Shown here: positions 1-8,829 of the stretch, in pieces | How positions within the stretch are numbered: the first letter of the stretch is position 1 | Layout: each line of letters starts with the position of its first letter | From: Lachnospiraceae bacterium | Lineage (GTDB): Bacteria; Bacillota; Clostridia; Lachnospirales; Lachnospiraceae | Direction of reading: 5' to 3' | Length of the DNA: 42,553 nucleotides | NCBI GenBank assembly: GCA_024682375.1 | Contig: JAIKZI010000062.1 | Span: 1-42,553 of the forward strand | The notes under the pieces: model-generated | What the model was told of the DNA's origin: nothing | The model's database searches: none | The model's input: only the letters and a program-made list of their open reading frames with translations | Position numbers and translations under genes: made by a program

Positions 1-73
1 ATCAAATATACCATGTCTGAAATGTTCCAAAAATAGCAGACAGTACTGCAACAGTACTTTGAGAAAAAGTAAA
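1..73. other. Left window edge, no gene seen
   Basis: AT-rich sequence upstream of the guaA terminator stem. I see no ribosome site, open frame or repeat in it. Confidence 0.5.
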
Positions 74-112
74 AGCCGTGAAACCCTTTATTTAAAAGGT
101 CTCACGGCTATT
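70..112 (-). terminator. Rho-independent terminator of guaA
   Basis: The arms AGCCGTGA (74-81) and TCACGGCT (102-109) pair around an AT-rich loop that itself pairs partly (ACC with GGT). Read on the minus strand, the stem lies just after the guaA stop and is followed by a T-rich run (CTTTTACTTTTT). Confidence 0.8.
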
Positions 113-119
113 TGCTCGC

Positions 120-1694
120 TTACTCCATCTCAATCGTTCCAGGTGGTTTTGATGTCAAATCATACATACATCTATTAACTCCACGAACTTCATTTATAAT
201 TCTACTCATTACAGTCTGAAGAACTGCAAACGGAATCTCTGCTGCCTCAGCGGTCATGAAATCGACTGTCTTAACTGCTCGAAGTGCAACAGCATAATCA
301 TAAGTTCTCTCATCACCCATAACACCAACAGAACGCATATTTGTAAGTGCCGCAAAATACTGATCAGGTTTCCAAGGAGCCTTCTTACCATTTGTTTTCT
401 CATAAAGGTCTGCTGCCTTATCAACCTCTTCTCTATAAATTGCATCAGCATCCTGAACAATCTTTACCTTTTCAGCAGTAACTTCACCAATTATACGGAT
501 TCCAAGTCCTGGTCCTGGGAATGGCTGGCGACTTACTAAATCTTCTGGAATTCCAAGCTGACGTCCAACTTCTCGGACCTCATCCTTGAAAAGATTGCGA
601 AGTGGTTCAACAATTTCTTTAAAATCGACGAAATCAGGAAGACCACCTACATTATGATGAGATTTAATAACAGCTGATTCTCCGCCTAGTCCTGACTCAA
701 CAACATCTGGGTAGATAGTTCCCTGAGCAAGATAATCTACAGCTCCGATTTTCTTTGCTTCTTCTTCGAAAACTCGGATGAACTCTTCTCCAATGATTTT
801 TCGCTTACGTTCCGGTTCTTCTACACCAGCTAATTTCTTATAATATCTCTCAGCTGCGTTTACACGTATGAAGTTAAGCTCGAAATCGCCTTTTTCCCCA
901 AAAACGCTCTCGACCTGATCTCCCTCATCTTTTCGAAGTAAACCATGATCTACAAAAACACAAGTCAACTGTTTTCCGATTGCTCGAGAAAGAAGTCCTG
1001 CTGCAACTGAGGAATCAACTCCACCAGAAAGAGCAAGAAGTACCTTTCCATCCCCAATCTTTTCACGGAGTTCCTCTACAGTATGCTCAACGAAAGAATC
1101 CATCTTCCATGTTCCACTGCATCCACAGATATCGCACACAAAATTCTTTAGGATTGTCTTTCCCTCTACTGTATGCAAAACCTCTGGATGGAACTGAATC
1201 GCATATAGATTCTTTTCTTTGTTTTCACACGCTGCCACCGGACAATCAGCTGTATAAGCGACAACCTTGAATCCAGGAGCTGCTTCCTTTATATAGTCGA
1301 AATGACTCATCCATACAGTTGTATTTCTAGATACTTCGGAAAAAAGTTCCGACGATCCCGAAGTAATACATTTCGTCTTTCCATATTCACGGACAGGAGC
1401 TTTTTCTACCACTCCGCCCAAGATGAAATTCATAAGCTGAGCGCCATAGCATAGTCCCAAAACTGGTACACCTAATTCAAAAAGTTCTTTACTACAAGTT
1501 GCTGCACCATCTACATAACAACTATCTGGCCCACCAGTTAAAATAATTCCCTTAGGATTCATAGCCTTAATTTCTGCTAAATCAGTCTTGTAAGAATATA
1601 TTTCACAATATACGTTACATTCTCTAACTCTTCTGGCAACCAACTGGTTATACTGCCCACCAAAGTCTATAACTATGACTTTTTCCTGATTCAT
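120..1694 (-). CDS. guaA: GMP synthase (glutamine-hydrolysing)
   Basis: Converts XMP to GMP using ATP and glutamine, the last step of guanine nucleotide synthesis, in the cytoplasm. The 524 residues match the usual single-chain length. An N-terminal class I amidotransferase domain shows GLCYGAQL (Cys82 nucleophile) and FHPEV (His). It is followed by the ATP-pyrophosphatase P-loop [10 protein letters not shown] and the C-terminal dimerisation domain ending PPGTIEME. The start has AAGGAG seven bases upstream. The gene has its own strong promoter and terminator, so it is probably transcribed alone although it lies downstream of the sulfosugar operon. No guanine riboswitch or T-box is visible in its short leader (about 45 nt). 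Confidence 0.98.
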   Translation of the reverse strand: MNQEKVIVIDFGGQYNQLVARRVRECNVYCEIYSYKTDLAEIKAMNPKGIILTGGPDSCYVDGAATCSKELFELGVPVLGLCYGAQLMNFILGGVVEKAPVREYGKTKCITSGSSELFSEVSRNTTVWMSHFDYIKEAAPGFKVVAYTADCPVAACENKEKNLYAIQFHPEVLHTVEGKTILKNFVCDICGCSGTWKMDSFVEHTVEELREKIGDGKVLLALSGGVDSSVAAGLLSRAIGKQLTCVFVDHGLLRKDEGDQVESVFGEKGDFELNFIRVNAAERYYKKLAGVEEPERKRKIIGEEFIRVFEEEAKKIGAVDYLAQGTIYPDVVESGLGGESAVIKSHHNVGGLPDFVDFKEIVEPLRNLFKDEVREVGRQLGIPEDLVSRQPFPGPGLGIRIIGEVTAEKVKIVQDADAIYREEVDKAADLYEKTNGKKAPWKPDQYFAALTNMRSVGVMGDERTYDYAVALRAVKTVDFMTAEAAEIPFAVLQTVMSRIINEVRGVNRCMYDLTSKPPGTIEME

Positions 1695-1743
1695 TTATTT
1701 CTCCTTAATAACCCGTAAATACCGATTAATAAACACTTTCACG

Positions 1744-1772
1744 ATTATAGGTTAGACAAGAAAAAATATCAA
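1744..1772 (-). promoter_or_regulatory. Promoter of guaA
   Basis: Minus strand: -35 TTGATA (1767-1772), a 17-base spacer and -10 TATAAT (1744-1749), near-consensus for the housekeeping sigma factor. It starts a leader of about 45 bases. Confidence 0.7.
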
Positions 1773-1773
1773 T

Positions 1774-1787
1774 ATGCCAAATGGCAT
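1774..1787 (-). terminator. Weak terminator of the sulfosugar operon
   Basis: ATGCCA and TGGCAT pair just past the ROK gene stop. The T-rich run that follows on the minus strand begins a few bases later, so termination may be partial and some read-through into guaA is possible. Confidence 0.45.
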
Positions 1788-1790
1788 TTT

Positions 1791-2939
1791 TTAAAAAATT
1801 ACTTCTGAAACATATGAAGCTACAGGTCCTATATAATCTTCCATCTCCGATAGTGATGTATATAAAACTCGATTTACATCGATTTTTTTATCATAAGACA
1901 TGCAAAAATCGATTACCTTTTTTCTTATATCACTGTCGGAAAAAAGTTTACCTGAGAGGACTATTTTTTCCGGAGCTAGTATAGTCGCTGAATTTACTAT
2001 AGTTCTTGCAAAGAGGTCTAGTACTTCATCAAACAGTTCCTTTTCTCTTCCAGAAGCGTTACGGACACAATCGCCAAAAGCCCCCACTTGAAACGGTTTT
2101 ATTTCCTGCATCGCATGATATGAAACTTTGGTTTCAAGGCAGCCTCTTCTTCCACAACTACACACTTTTCCATTTTGTTCTACTATAAAATGACCGAGTT
2201 CTGCTGATTTTCCATGACGCCCTGCATACACTTCTCTTCCGATTACGATAGTTGCTCCCACACCAGGTCCCCATTTTATAAGCAAAAAATCATCTCGTTT
2301 TCTACCCATTCCATATAGAATCTCTGCCTTTGCAAAAGCATCTACATTATTATCAATATAGGTTTTATATCCAGTTTCATTTTCAAGAATTTCGCATACA
2401 TTAACAGGATCATCCCATACCCCATACGCATGAACAGAGATACCTTCTTCTCTATCTACCAGACCACAGATTCCTACAGAGATTACTTTAATATTGCATC
2501 TCTTTATCTTCTTCTGACTCTCCCTGATTTTATCTACCAGTACTGCGATTTTCTTTAAGAAGTCTTCTGCACCGATTCTGTTATCTGTTTGAATATTTAT
2601 CTTTTCAATGCAATTTCCTTTTAAATCAGATAAAGCTATTGTGGTTATCTCTGCCTCTATATTTATAGCGAAGAGATACTCACTGTCATACTTAATATCA
2701 CAGAGTACTTTTTTCCTGCCGGCCTTATTGCTCTCACTGTTAGTTCCAATTTCCTCAAGAATTCCCTCATCCATAAGCTGATTGGTAATCTGAGTTACAG
2801 AAGCCGGAGTAAGTCCGGTCGCATCTGATATATCTTTTCTGGAAACAGGTCCCACTTCGCAAATATAATTTAAAATCGAAGAGCGATTCTGTTTCTTTAT
2901 AAGGCTCATATTCATTCCTGTATGTTTTGTATTTCTCAT
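1791..2939 (-). CDS. ROK-family transcriptional repressor of the sulfosugar operon
   Basis: A 382-residue ROK (NagC/Mlc/XylR type) protein. The N-terminal winged helix-turn-helix (about residues 13-65) contains RKDISDATGLTPASVTQITN. The C-terminal sugar-kinase-like fold carries the ROK zinc motif CSCGRRGCLE and the loop WGPGVGATIVIG. Its start overlaps the isomerase stop in an ATGA junction, with GGAG five bases upstream, so it is translationally coupled as the last gene of the operon. I infer that it senses sulfoquinovose or a pathway intermediate and binds the palindrome at 10825-10851, which would make it autoregulated. The ligand is not evident from sequence. Confidence 0.85.
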   Translation of the reverse strand: MRNTKHTGMNMSLIKKQNRSSILNYICEVGPVSRKDISDATGLTPASVTQITNQLMDEGILEEIGTNSESNKAGRKKVLCDIKYDSEYLFAINIEAEITTIALSDLKGNCIEKINIQTDNRIGAEDFLKKIAVLVDKIRESQKKIKRCNIKVISVGICGLVDREEGISVHAYGVWDDPVNVCEILENETGYKTYIDNNVDAFAKAEILYGMGRKRDDFLLIKWGPGVGATIVIGREVYAGRHGKSAELGHFIVEQNGKVCSCGRRGCLETKVSYHAMQEIKPFQVGAFGDCVRNASGREKELFDEVLDLFARTIVNSATILAPEKIVLSGKLFSDSDIRKKVIDFCMSYDKKIDVNRVLYTSLSEMEDYIGPVASYVSEVIF

Positions 2940-4279
2940 AAAATCTCCACAGGTATATTTAACATCTTTCCTAATATTTCTAGTTCTTTTAAAACATCCT
3001 TATACACGACAACAAAATGAGGCTCATATCCTCTTTCTACAGTTGTATATACTATTCCTTCTGCAGAATTATTCGTCCTCACAACTAGAGATGTACCATT
3101 AAACTGTTTTGGTTTATCAAGGATTTCCCCGCCTGATATAAGGAATCTAAAACTTCCATCCTTCTTCCTACCAATTCTAAAGATTGTTGCTTCTTTTGAT
3201 GGTTTACAACCAAACTCACAAGTAGGTCCGATATGTCTATTACAGTGTTCACCGATTTTAGCTCCACTATCTTCTCTTGCCAAAGAGCAGGCGGCCATAC
3301 CACAATGCCAAAACGTGATTGTATTTTCCTTTTCATCCATTGAAACCGGATCTCCAAAGAATACCGGCATATCACTTAGATGCATTCCCACATACATAGA
3401 TAGTGCACCATAAGCATCTGCTTCACAGCTTGTTGCAACCTTTAAATCATTTAAAATTGATAAAACAGCACAGACCGGTGTGCCAAAGTCTACGAAATAA
3501 TCCGGCCAACATCTTGAACAGAGCGCTCCAATATTTCGCTCTTTAACAAAAGTGTCATAGGCTTTATATAGTCTAGAGAAGTCTGAAATATTCTTCTCTG
3601 GAACTTTTTCAAATCCAACAAGTCTTTTCTTTGCATCAGCTAGATACTCTTCACACTCAAAATCACTATATCCTTTTGCTCTATTTATAAGTTCTCTAGC
3701 TTCTACAGACTCCAGTCTAACTCCAAATTTCTCAAGCATATCGTTATCGAGTGCTCTTCCGAAACCGAATCCCTGAGGTGTATGTCCCACCTGTGCCAAT
3801 GTCATATCCTGCATCATAAGTTTTACTTTTGCGGCATTTATTGTTGCCTTGATATGATTTATAACCTTCTCTTCTTTCGGCGCTCCGAAAATATAATTTA
3901 TAGGTTCTTCTCGAAAAGCTTTTATCGTATTAGCTGCAGAATATGCACCTGTCAACGAATTAAGACGCAGTCTTCCACCATCGATTACAGGTTCTCTTAA
4001 AGTCCATAGAAGGATTGGCACATCTTTAAATTTATGCAAAACTTCACTTGCAAAAGCTGCATTTGCAAAAGTAATATTTTGAAGCACTATTAGGGATGGA
4101 TTAATATTATCTAAAAATTCTTTCAATGCATCGATTGAAAGAAGCATATCTTCTGGATAAATCACATCATCACATGCTGATTTTAAAAGTGAAATTGAAT
4201 CATCGAAACAGATTTTTGCGCTCTCTAAATGAAAAGTTGGCGCACCGATTGGTACATAGGCAACTTCAAATTTCTTCAT
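2936..4279 (-). CDS. sftI: Sulfoquinovose isomerase (SftI type)
   Basis: A 447-residue cytoplasmic protein resembling the L-fucose/L-arabinose isomerase fold, the group to which the SQ isomerase of the transaldolase pathway belongs. The predicted reaction is sulfoquinovose to 6-deoxy-6-sulfofructose. Visible features are an N-terminal Rossmann-like half (residues 1-150) and a C-terminal half rich in Cys and His: LCSRCWPDYF, FWHCGMAACSL, GEHCNRHIGPTCEFGC, typical of a metal-using sugar isomerase of this class. AAGGGG precedes the ATG. The specific call comes mainly from sitting in the same operon as a transaldolase, an SLA reductase and a sulfoquinovosidase; alone it would be only an isomerase-like protein. 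Confidence 0.78.
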   Translation of the reverse strand: MKKFEVAYVPIGAPTFHLESAKICFDDSISLLKSACDDVIYPEDMLLSIDALKEFLDNINPSLIVLQNITFANAAFASEVLHKFKDVPILLWTLREPVIDGGRLRLNSLTGAYSAANTIKAFREEPINYIFGAPKEEKVINHIKATINAAKVKLMMQDMTLAQVGHTPQGFGFGRALDNDMLEKFGVRLESVEARELINRAKGYSDFECEEYLADAKKRLVGFEKVPEKNISDFSRLYKAYDTFVKERNIGALCSRCWPDYFVDFGTPVCAVLSILNDLKVATSCEADAYGALSMYVGMHLSDMPVFFGDPVSMDEKENTITFWHCGMAACSLAREDSGAKIGEHCNRHIGPTCEFGCKPSKEATIFRIGRKKDGSFRFLISGGEILDKPKQFNGTSLVVRTNNSAEGIVYTTVERGYEPHFVVVYKDVLKELEILGKMLNIPVEIL

Positions 4280-4293
4280 AACTTATTTCCCCT

Positions 4294-5037
4294 TTATTTA
4301 AAAAACAATGATATTCCCGCTATCAATAAAAGAATATAGGTCAGAACCATAAAGAATTTCTGAGACATTTTCTTCGATAGAATACTGCCTATAAACATTC
4401 CCACTATTAAAGGAGGAATCGAATATAGCTGAATTCTAATACTATTTGAATTCCACATTCCATTTAATAACTGACTTACAAATATAATTCCATTTAAAAA
4501 TATCCAAACCGTCGAGATTGTCGCTCTAAACTCTATTTTTTTATCTATCCTCTTCGCTAAATAAGCAATTAAAAAAGGTCCACCGCAGACATACATTCCA
4601 TGCACAATTCCAGAAAGCACCAGAATCAGATTTAATGTGGCATTATTCGGATTTATAAAAGATTTTCTCCCTAGATATTCCAGATATAATCCGAGTAATC
4701 CCTTTATAGAAATAAATAAAACAATTACTCCTAATAATAGGTAAAGAACACCTGCGTCTTTCTGCAGAGCCTGTTTTATAAGAAGTCCAACTCCTAAAGA
4801 CGGTCCCATAATAAGTAGTATTTTTAAAAGTTCTTTTAGATTCACATATCGATAATTTCCAAAAAGAACATAAATCCCAGACAAGACGCCCAACATATTT
4901 AAAACCGGAACGGCTACATCCATTCCGACTAATTTAAGGGAAAAAGGCATCGCCAGAATCGTTCCCGCAAATCCAGTGATGCCTTGAATTATATTTGATA
5001 AGAGAATTACAACCATAAATAGTAATTCATTTATCAT
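4294..5037 (-). CDS. TauE/SafE-family sulfonate exporter
   Basis: A 247-residue integral membrane protein with about eight hydrophobic segments and the N-terminal family pattern around ITGFAGTILAMPFSLKLVG. TauE/SafE (DUF81) permeases are common in sulfonate and sulfite pathways, where they export the C2 or C3 sulfur product. Here it most likely exports DHPS, the dead-end product of fermentative sulfoglycolysis. It sits between the DUF4867 gene and the isomerase, 14 and 17 bases from its neighbours, with an AAGGAAG ribosome site. The substrate is inferred from context. Confidence 0.75.
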   Translation of the reverse strand: MINELLFMVVILLSNIIQGITGFAGTILAMPFSLKLVGMDVAVPVLNMLGVLSGIYVLFGNYRYVNLKELLKILLIMGPSLGVGLLIKQALQKDAGVLYLLLGVIVLFISIKGLLGLYLEYLGRKSFINPNNATLNLILVLSGIVHGMYVCGGPFLIAYLAKRIDKKIEFRATISTVWIFLNGIIFVSQLLNGMWNSNSIRIQLYSIPPLIVGMFIGSILSKKMSQKFFMVLTYILLLIAGISLFFK

Positions 5038-5054
5038 ATTATTCTTCCTTCACA

Positions 5055-5759
5055 TTAGTAGTTGATAGATTTGTTTTCTCCAAAAATTCCAACATGAGCA
5101 CCCTGTTCTACAAGTGGCTGTTTGTTGTCATGGCAGATAACCCATTTATTCTTCTGTAACAGAAGGACTTCCTCACAGCTATCACCCTTTTCTTTGATAA
5201 GCTGATCACGTTCTTCTTTCTCTTCAGAAGATAAATCTGTGTTTGTACCCTTTGGTAAAACAACAATATCCTTAAATCCATCATCTTCTACACGAATTGG
5301 TGAAAGATGTAGTGTTGTCTCAAACATAGAGACAACTGTTCCCTTTGGTACGAAGAATACTTCAGCATCATTAAAGTCATAGGTATTGTTTTCAATATCA
5401 TAAGAATGACCTAGTGCTAAAACGAAATCTGTAACAGCAATGTTTACTTCATTTCCCTTATGGTACTCAAATCCATTGTAAAGTGAATTCTTTCCGTTAC
5501 AGTATCCAATCTGAATTGGCATTCCACCATAGAGAAGAGTTTTGATTTCCTCATACTCTTTTGTGTTTTCCAAATCTGAAATACTTGGTTCATAAACATT
5601 TCCATCGCTAGGGATTTCTGTTTTTTCATCCATGATAGAAATCAAATTATCTACATTGATTTCTTTGATAACTCTTCCATATGATTTGAAATGGCTTGAG
5701 TTAACATCATGAATTCTTACATCATTTTTGCTGTTTAGTTCTACAATCTTGTCCATCAT
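5055..5759 (-). CDS. DUF4867 protein of the sulfosugar operon
   Basis: About 234 residues, soluble, with no signal peptide. It looks like the DUF4867 family, which recurs in transaldolase-type sulfosugar clusters. The function is not established to my knowledge. The pattern NDAEVFFVPKGTVVSMFETTLHLSP resembles a cupin or ureidoglycolate-lyase-like beta barrel, but no full metal-binding set is obvious. Its first ATG overlaps the reductase stop (TAATG), and a second in-frame ATG at 5756 follows at once; AAGGGG fits either. A longer frame reaching 5792 is rejected because it runs inside the reductase. Possible roles are a mutarotase, isomerase or lyase acting on SQ or sulfolactaldehyde, but that is speculation. 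Confidence 0.75.
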   Translation of the reverse strand: MMDKIVELNSKNDVRIHDVNSSHFKSYGRVIKEINVDNLISIMDEKTEIPSDGNVYEPSISDLENTKEYEEIKTLLYGGMPIQIGYCNGKNSLYNGFEYHKGNEVNIAVTDFVLALGHSYDIENNTYDFNDAEVFFVPKGTVVSMFETTLHLSPIRVEDDGFKDIVVLPKGTNTDLSSEEKEERDQLIKEKGDSCEEVLLLQKNKWVICHDNKQPLVEQGAHVGIFGENKSINY

Positions 5760-6616
5760 TATTTCCCCTTTACTACTTTGATTGTTGCACAAAAATCTTC
5801 TTTACCAATTCCTAATTCTAACGCTTTATCGTACACAGATACAGCATTTAATTCGCCTGGCATAGAAACATTTGACTCTTTAGCCAAATTTGCACAAATA
5901 TGCACGTCTTTATGCATATTTTCAATCGAAAATGCAGTAGTATAGTCTTCTTTATTTATAGATTCCTTCTTTGAATCCAAGTAGAAATTCTGACCTCCAC
6001 CATAAGAAATAGCTTCTGCAAATGTAAGTATGTCTATTCCATTTGCAGCGGCAAGTGTAGATGTCTCATTTACACCATTCTGAATCTGGGACACAAGTGC
6101 ATTGTGACAAATCTTCATAACAAGACCTTTGCCATTGTCTCCAAGTCGAATCACATTCTCTCCCATCATTTTTAGAATTGGAAGAGCTTTTTCATAAGCA
6201 CTCTTAGATCCACCTACATAAATTCCCAGCTTTCCTGCGATTGCGGCAGGTTTACTTTTTACCACAGGAGCATCTATAAATTCAGCACCAGTCTTCTTCA
6301 CCTTCTCAGATATTTCTACCGACACACTAGGATCGATAGTACTCATATCGATACATAGTTTACTAGAATCCAAAACCGGTAGAATCTCTTCATAAACTGC
6401 TTTACTGTGCTCTGATTTCGGTACCATGCTGATAAAAACATCTACATTCTCACAGACTTCCTTTGATGATGAGCAGGCTATAGCTCCAATCGACTCAAGT
6501 TTCTTTACCTTTTCTTCTACGAAATCAAAAACATATACACTATCTGAATTTTTCTTTACGATATTTTCACACATGGACTCGCCCATAATTCCGAGTCCCA
6601 CAAAACCTACTTTCAT
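5759..6616 (-). CDS. sftF: Sulfolactaldehyde reductase, beta-hydroxyacid dehydrogenase family
   Basis: A 285-residue NAD(P)-dependent dehydrogenase of the 3-hydroxyisobutyrate type. It has an N-terminal Rossmann motif GFVGLGIMGESM, DMSTIDP, and the catalytic Lys168 in GKGLVMKICHN. The usual substrate loop DAPVSGG is replaced by DAPVVKSK. In E. coli YihU the same loop holds an Arg that contacts the sulfonate, and here Lys120 could serve. The predicted reaction is 3-sulfolactaldehyde plus NADH to DHPS, which recycles NADH as expected for an anaerobe; no aldehyde dehydrogenase for the sulfolactate branch is present in this operon. AAGGGGG precedes the ATG. The symbol follows published naming of the pathway as I remember it. 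Confidence 0.8.
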   Translation of the reverse strand: MKVGFVGLGIMGESMCENIVKKNSDSVYVFDFVEEKVKKLESIGAIACSSSKEVCENVDVFISMVPKSEHSKAVYEEILPVLDSSKLCIDMSTIDPSVSVEISEKVKKTGAEFIDAPVVKSKPAAIAGKLGIYVGGSKSAYEKALPILKMMGENVIRLGDNGKGLVMKICHNALVSQIQNGVNETSTLAAANGIDILTFAEAISYGGGQNFYLDSKKESINKEDYTTAFSIENMHKDVHICANLAKESNVSMPGELNAVSVYDKALELGIGKEDFCATIKVVKGK

Positions 6617-6629
6617 TCTGTTTTCCCCC

Positions 6630-7316
6630 TTATTCAGTTACTGTATTGTCCCAGGCATTTTCAAAAGTCTCAATTCCCTGACGAGTGAACGCATGATGCA
6701 TGCTATCTTTATAAACTGCAAGTCCTGCTGTCACAATATCTGCACCGGCCGTAGCACAGTCCACAAACTGCTTTGGAGTACGAACTGCCGCGCAGATAAT
6801 CTCAGTATTCTTATAAAAGCCATAATTCTTATAGATATCCACGATATCCTTTATATACTGCTTGCAGTCCTCGCCATTCTGCTCCTTCCATCCAATAAAT
6901 GGTGATACAAACTTAGATCCATTCTTTGCTGGAAGTATCGCCTGAGCAGGGGAAAAAATAAGTGTCACATTTGTACGGATGCCTTCCCTCTCAAGTTTTC
7001 TGGCAGCACAGATTCCAGCCTCAGTTGCAGGAATCTTGATTACAAAATTGGAGCAGATAGAACTGATTTTTCTAGCTTCATTTACCATATCCTCTGCATT
7101 ATCAAGATGTGGATTTATCTCTACTGAAATAGGGAATTTTTCATATCCTTCGATACCTTCTTTCTTAACCCATTCTGCCATATCAGTAATAGCTTTCATA
7201 AAAGGTTTTCCTGATAACATGATGTGTTTTGGATTTGTAGTAACTCCATCTATTCCAAATGTCTCATAAGCTTCTTTAATCTCATCCATCTTTGCGCTGT
7301 CTAAAAAATACTTCAT
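6630..7316 (-). CDS. sftT: 6-deoxy-6-sulfofructose transaldolase
   Basis: A 228-residue short transaldolase (TalC/fructose-6-phosphate aldolase-like fold). Visible are the strand motif GVTTNPK near the N-terminus, the Schiff-base Lys94 in FVIKIPAT, and TNVTLIFSPAQA. In the sulfo-transaldolase pathway such an enzyme cleaves 6-deoxy-6-sulfofructose, releases 3-sulfolactaldehyde and passes the dihydroxyacetone unit to glyceraldehyde 3-phosphate, giving fructose 6-phosphate for glycolysis. It is the defining gene of the pathway; the neighbours on both sides support the specific call over a generic transaldolase. AAAGGAG ribosome site. The gap to the reductase is 13 bases. Confidence 0.85.
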   Translation of the reverse strand: MKYFLDSAKMDEIKEAYETFGIDGVTTNPKHIMLSGKPFMKAITDMAEWVKKEGIEGYEKFPISVEINPHLDNAEDMVNEARKISSICSNFVIKIPATEAGICAARKLEREGIRTNVTLIFSPAQAILPAKNGSKFVSPFIGWKEQNGEDCKQYIKDIVDIYKNYGFYKNTEIICAAVRTPKQFVDCATAGADIVTAGLAVYKDSMHHAFTRQGIETFENAWDNTVTE

Positions 7317-7334
7317 CTTTTTCTCCTTTATATA

Positions 7335-8816
7335 CTAATTATTTTTAAATTTAAGTGCGTTATTTTTATCCCACAGATTTTCATATTTAAAACCTGTAAC
7401 CTTCTCACAAATTCTTCTTTCATCTTCTGTAATTTCGCTTCTATCTTCGCCTTTTCTCCTAGCGACTTCTTTTACAATCACTTCAAACTCTTTCTTTCCC
7501 ATTGGGAATTTCCAAGTTACAAATAGCGTAATCAGAAGAAGTATTACCTGTGAAAATACATAGATATAAACAATTCCCATCTGCACTGATGCACACTGTC
7601 TCATCTTCTGCGCAGCCAGGAGCTCATCATAATTTATCGCTGAAAGCAAAAGTCCAATCAAAAATGTAGAAAGGCCTGTAGAAATCTTTCTTATAAACGT
7701 AGCCATTCCAGATACAGTACCAGGTCTATTGATTCCTGTGATCAGCTCATCTACATCAGCCATATCTGCAAGAATTGCATAGATTGATGTGGATGTGGCA
7801 GCCATTCCCAGTCCTATTACAAATGAAAGCGCAAGAATTATCTTAAAATTAGCTCCTTCATAGGAAAAGAATAGAAGTGCTAGAGTTGCAATAATTCTTA
7901 TAGGTGTTGCTACCAAAATAGGAAACTTCTTTGATGTCTTTGCCATAACCGGAGCGAAAATTATCATTCCAAGAAACTGTGCAATCAAAAGTATTCCCAT
8001 CAAAAGTGTGAAGTTCCCACCTCCATATGCGTTTAAAACATCATCGATATAGTAAACAGCAAGTCCTGTTACAAAATCTGCTGCACACTGTCCGAAGATG
8101 AAAATGCAAAGAAACATCACAAATGCTTTGCTCTTATAAACCGTAAAAGACTGAGTAAAAGTCTCACCCATGGTCATGGATTTTACCGGTTTATCTTTTT
8201 CCCATGTCCCAAAGAATGTGATAAGAATGGATATGATAAAAATCACACCAAAGATAAGAGCCACTTTAAAATACTGTGAACTATCGGTATTATCCTTTAT
8301 CATGATTGTCGGGATGAGTCCTGCCAGAATCGCACCGAAGGATGAGAAAATCATTCGGATGCTTGAAAACTTAGATCTAACAGTGTAATCCTCAACCATA
8401 TCAGGCAGTAGTCCATTATATGGGACCATTACAACAGTGAATCCTGTGGAAAAAAGAATGTACATAAGTACATAAAATCCATACTGAAACGCCCCTTCAA
8501 AAGGTATCCAAAGAAGCACAAATGTAATCGCTGAAATAATAGAACCTATCAAAATATAAAATCTCTTCGCCCCGAATTTTGATTTAGTTCTATCGGCTAT
8601 ATTTCCCATCATTGGATCGGTAATTGCATCCCAGACTTTTCCAATCAATGGAATAGTTCCAGCAAGAGCCGGTGACATTCCCAGTGCTTTTGTAAGAAAC
8701 ACTGTAAAGAATGTCGAAATAATTACGAAGGCTCCACCTCCGTAAATATCTGCAAATCCATACGCCATCTTAGACGACAGTTTCGCCTGTCTTTCCCTCA
8801 ATACCTTATCTTCCAT
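7335..8816 (-). CDS. GPH-family cation symporter, likely sulfoquinovose or SQ-glycoside importer
   Basis: A 493-residue major facilitator protein with about twelve membrane segments. The loop DRTKSKFGAKRFYIL after the second segment and the N-terminal KMAYGFADIYGGGAF are typical of glycoside-pentoside-hexuronide:cation symporters (the YihO/YihP, MelB, XylP group). Its place between the sulfoquinovosidase and the transaldolase suggests sodium- or proton-coupled import of sulfoquinovose or sulfoquinovosylglycerol. The sulfoquinovosidase has no signal peptide, so intact glycosides are probably imported and cut inside. The substrate is inferred only from context. Confidence 0.85.
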   Translation of the reverse strand: MEDKVLRERQAKLSSKMAYGFADIYGGGAFVIISTFFTVFLTKALGMSPALAGTIPLIGKVWDAITDPMMGNIADRTKSKFGAKRFYILIGSIISAITFVLLWIPFEGAFQYGFYVLMYILFSTGFTVVMVPYNGLLPDMVEDYTVRSKFSSIRMIFSSFGAILAGLIPTIMIKDNTDSSQYFKVALIFGVIFIISILITFFGTWEKDKPVKSMTMGETFTQSFTVYKSKAFVMFLCIFIFGQCAADFVTGLAVYYIDDVLNAYGGGNFTLLMGILLIAQFLGMIIFAPVMAKTSKKFPILVATPIRIIATLALLFFSYEGANFKIILALSFVIGLGMAATSTSIYAILADMADVDELITGINRPGTVSGMATFIRKISTGLSTFLIGLLLSAINYDELLAAQKMRQCASVQMGIVYIYVFSQVILLLITLFVTWKFPMGKKEFEVIVKEVARRKGEDRSEITEDERRICEKVTGFKYENLWDKNNALKFKNN

Positions 8817-8829
8817 TTAACCCTCTCCT

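Noticed and set aside
1695-1790. Guanine riboswitch or other RNA control upstream of guaA
   Set aside because: The leader is about 45 bases with no purine-aptamer core; the only hairpin there belongs to the upstream operon end.
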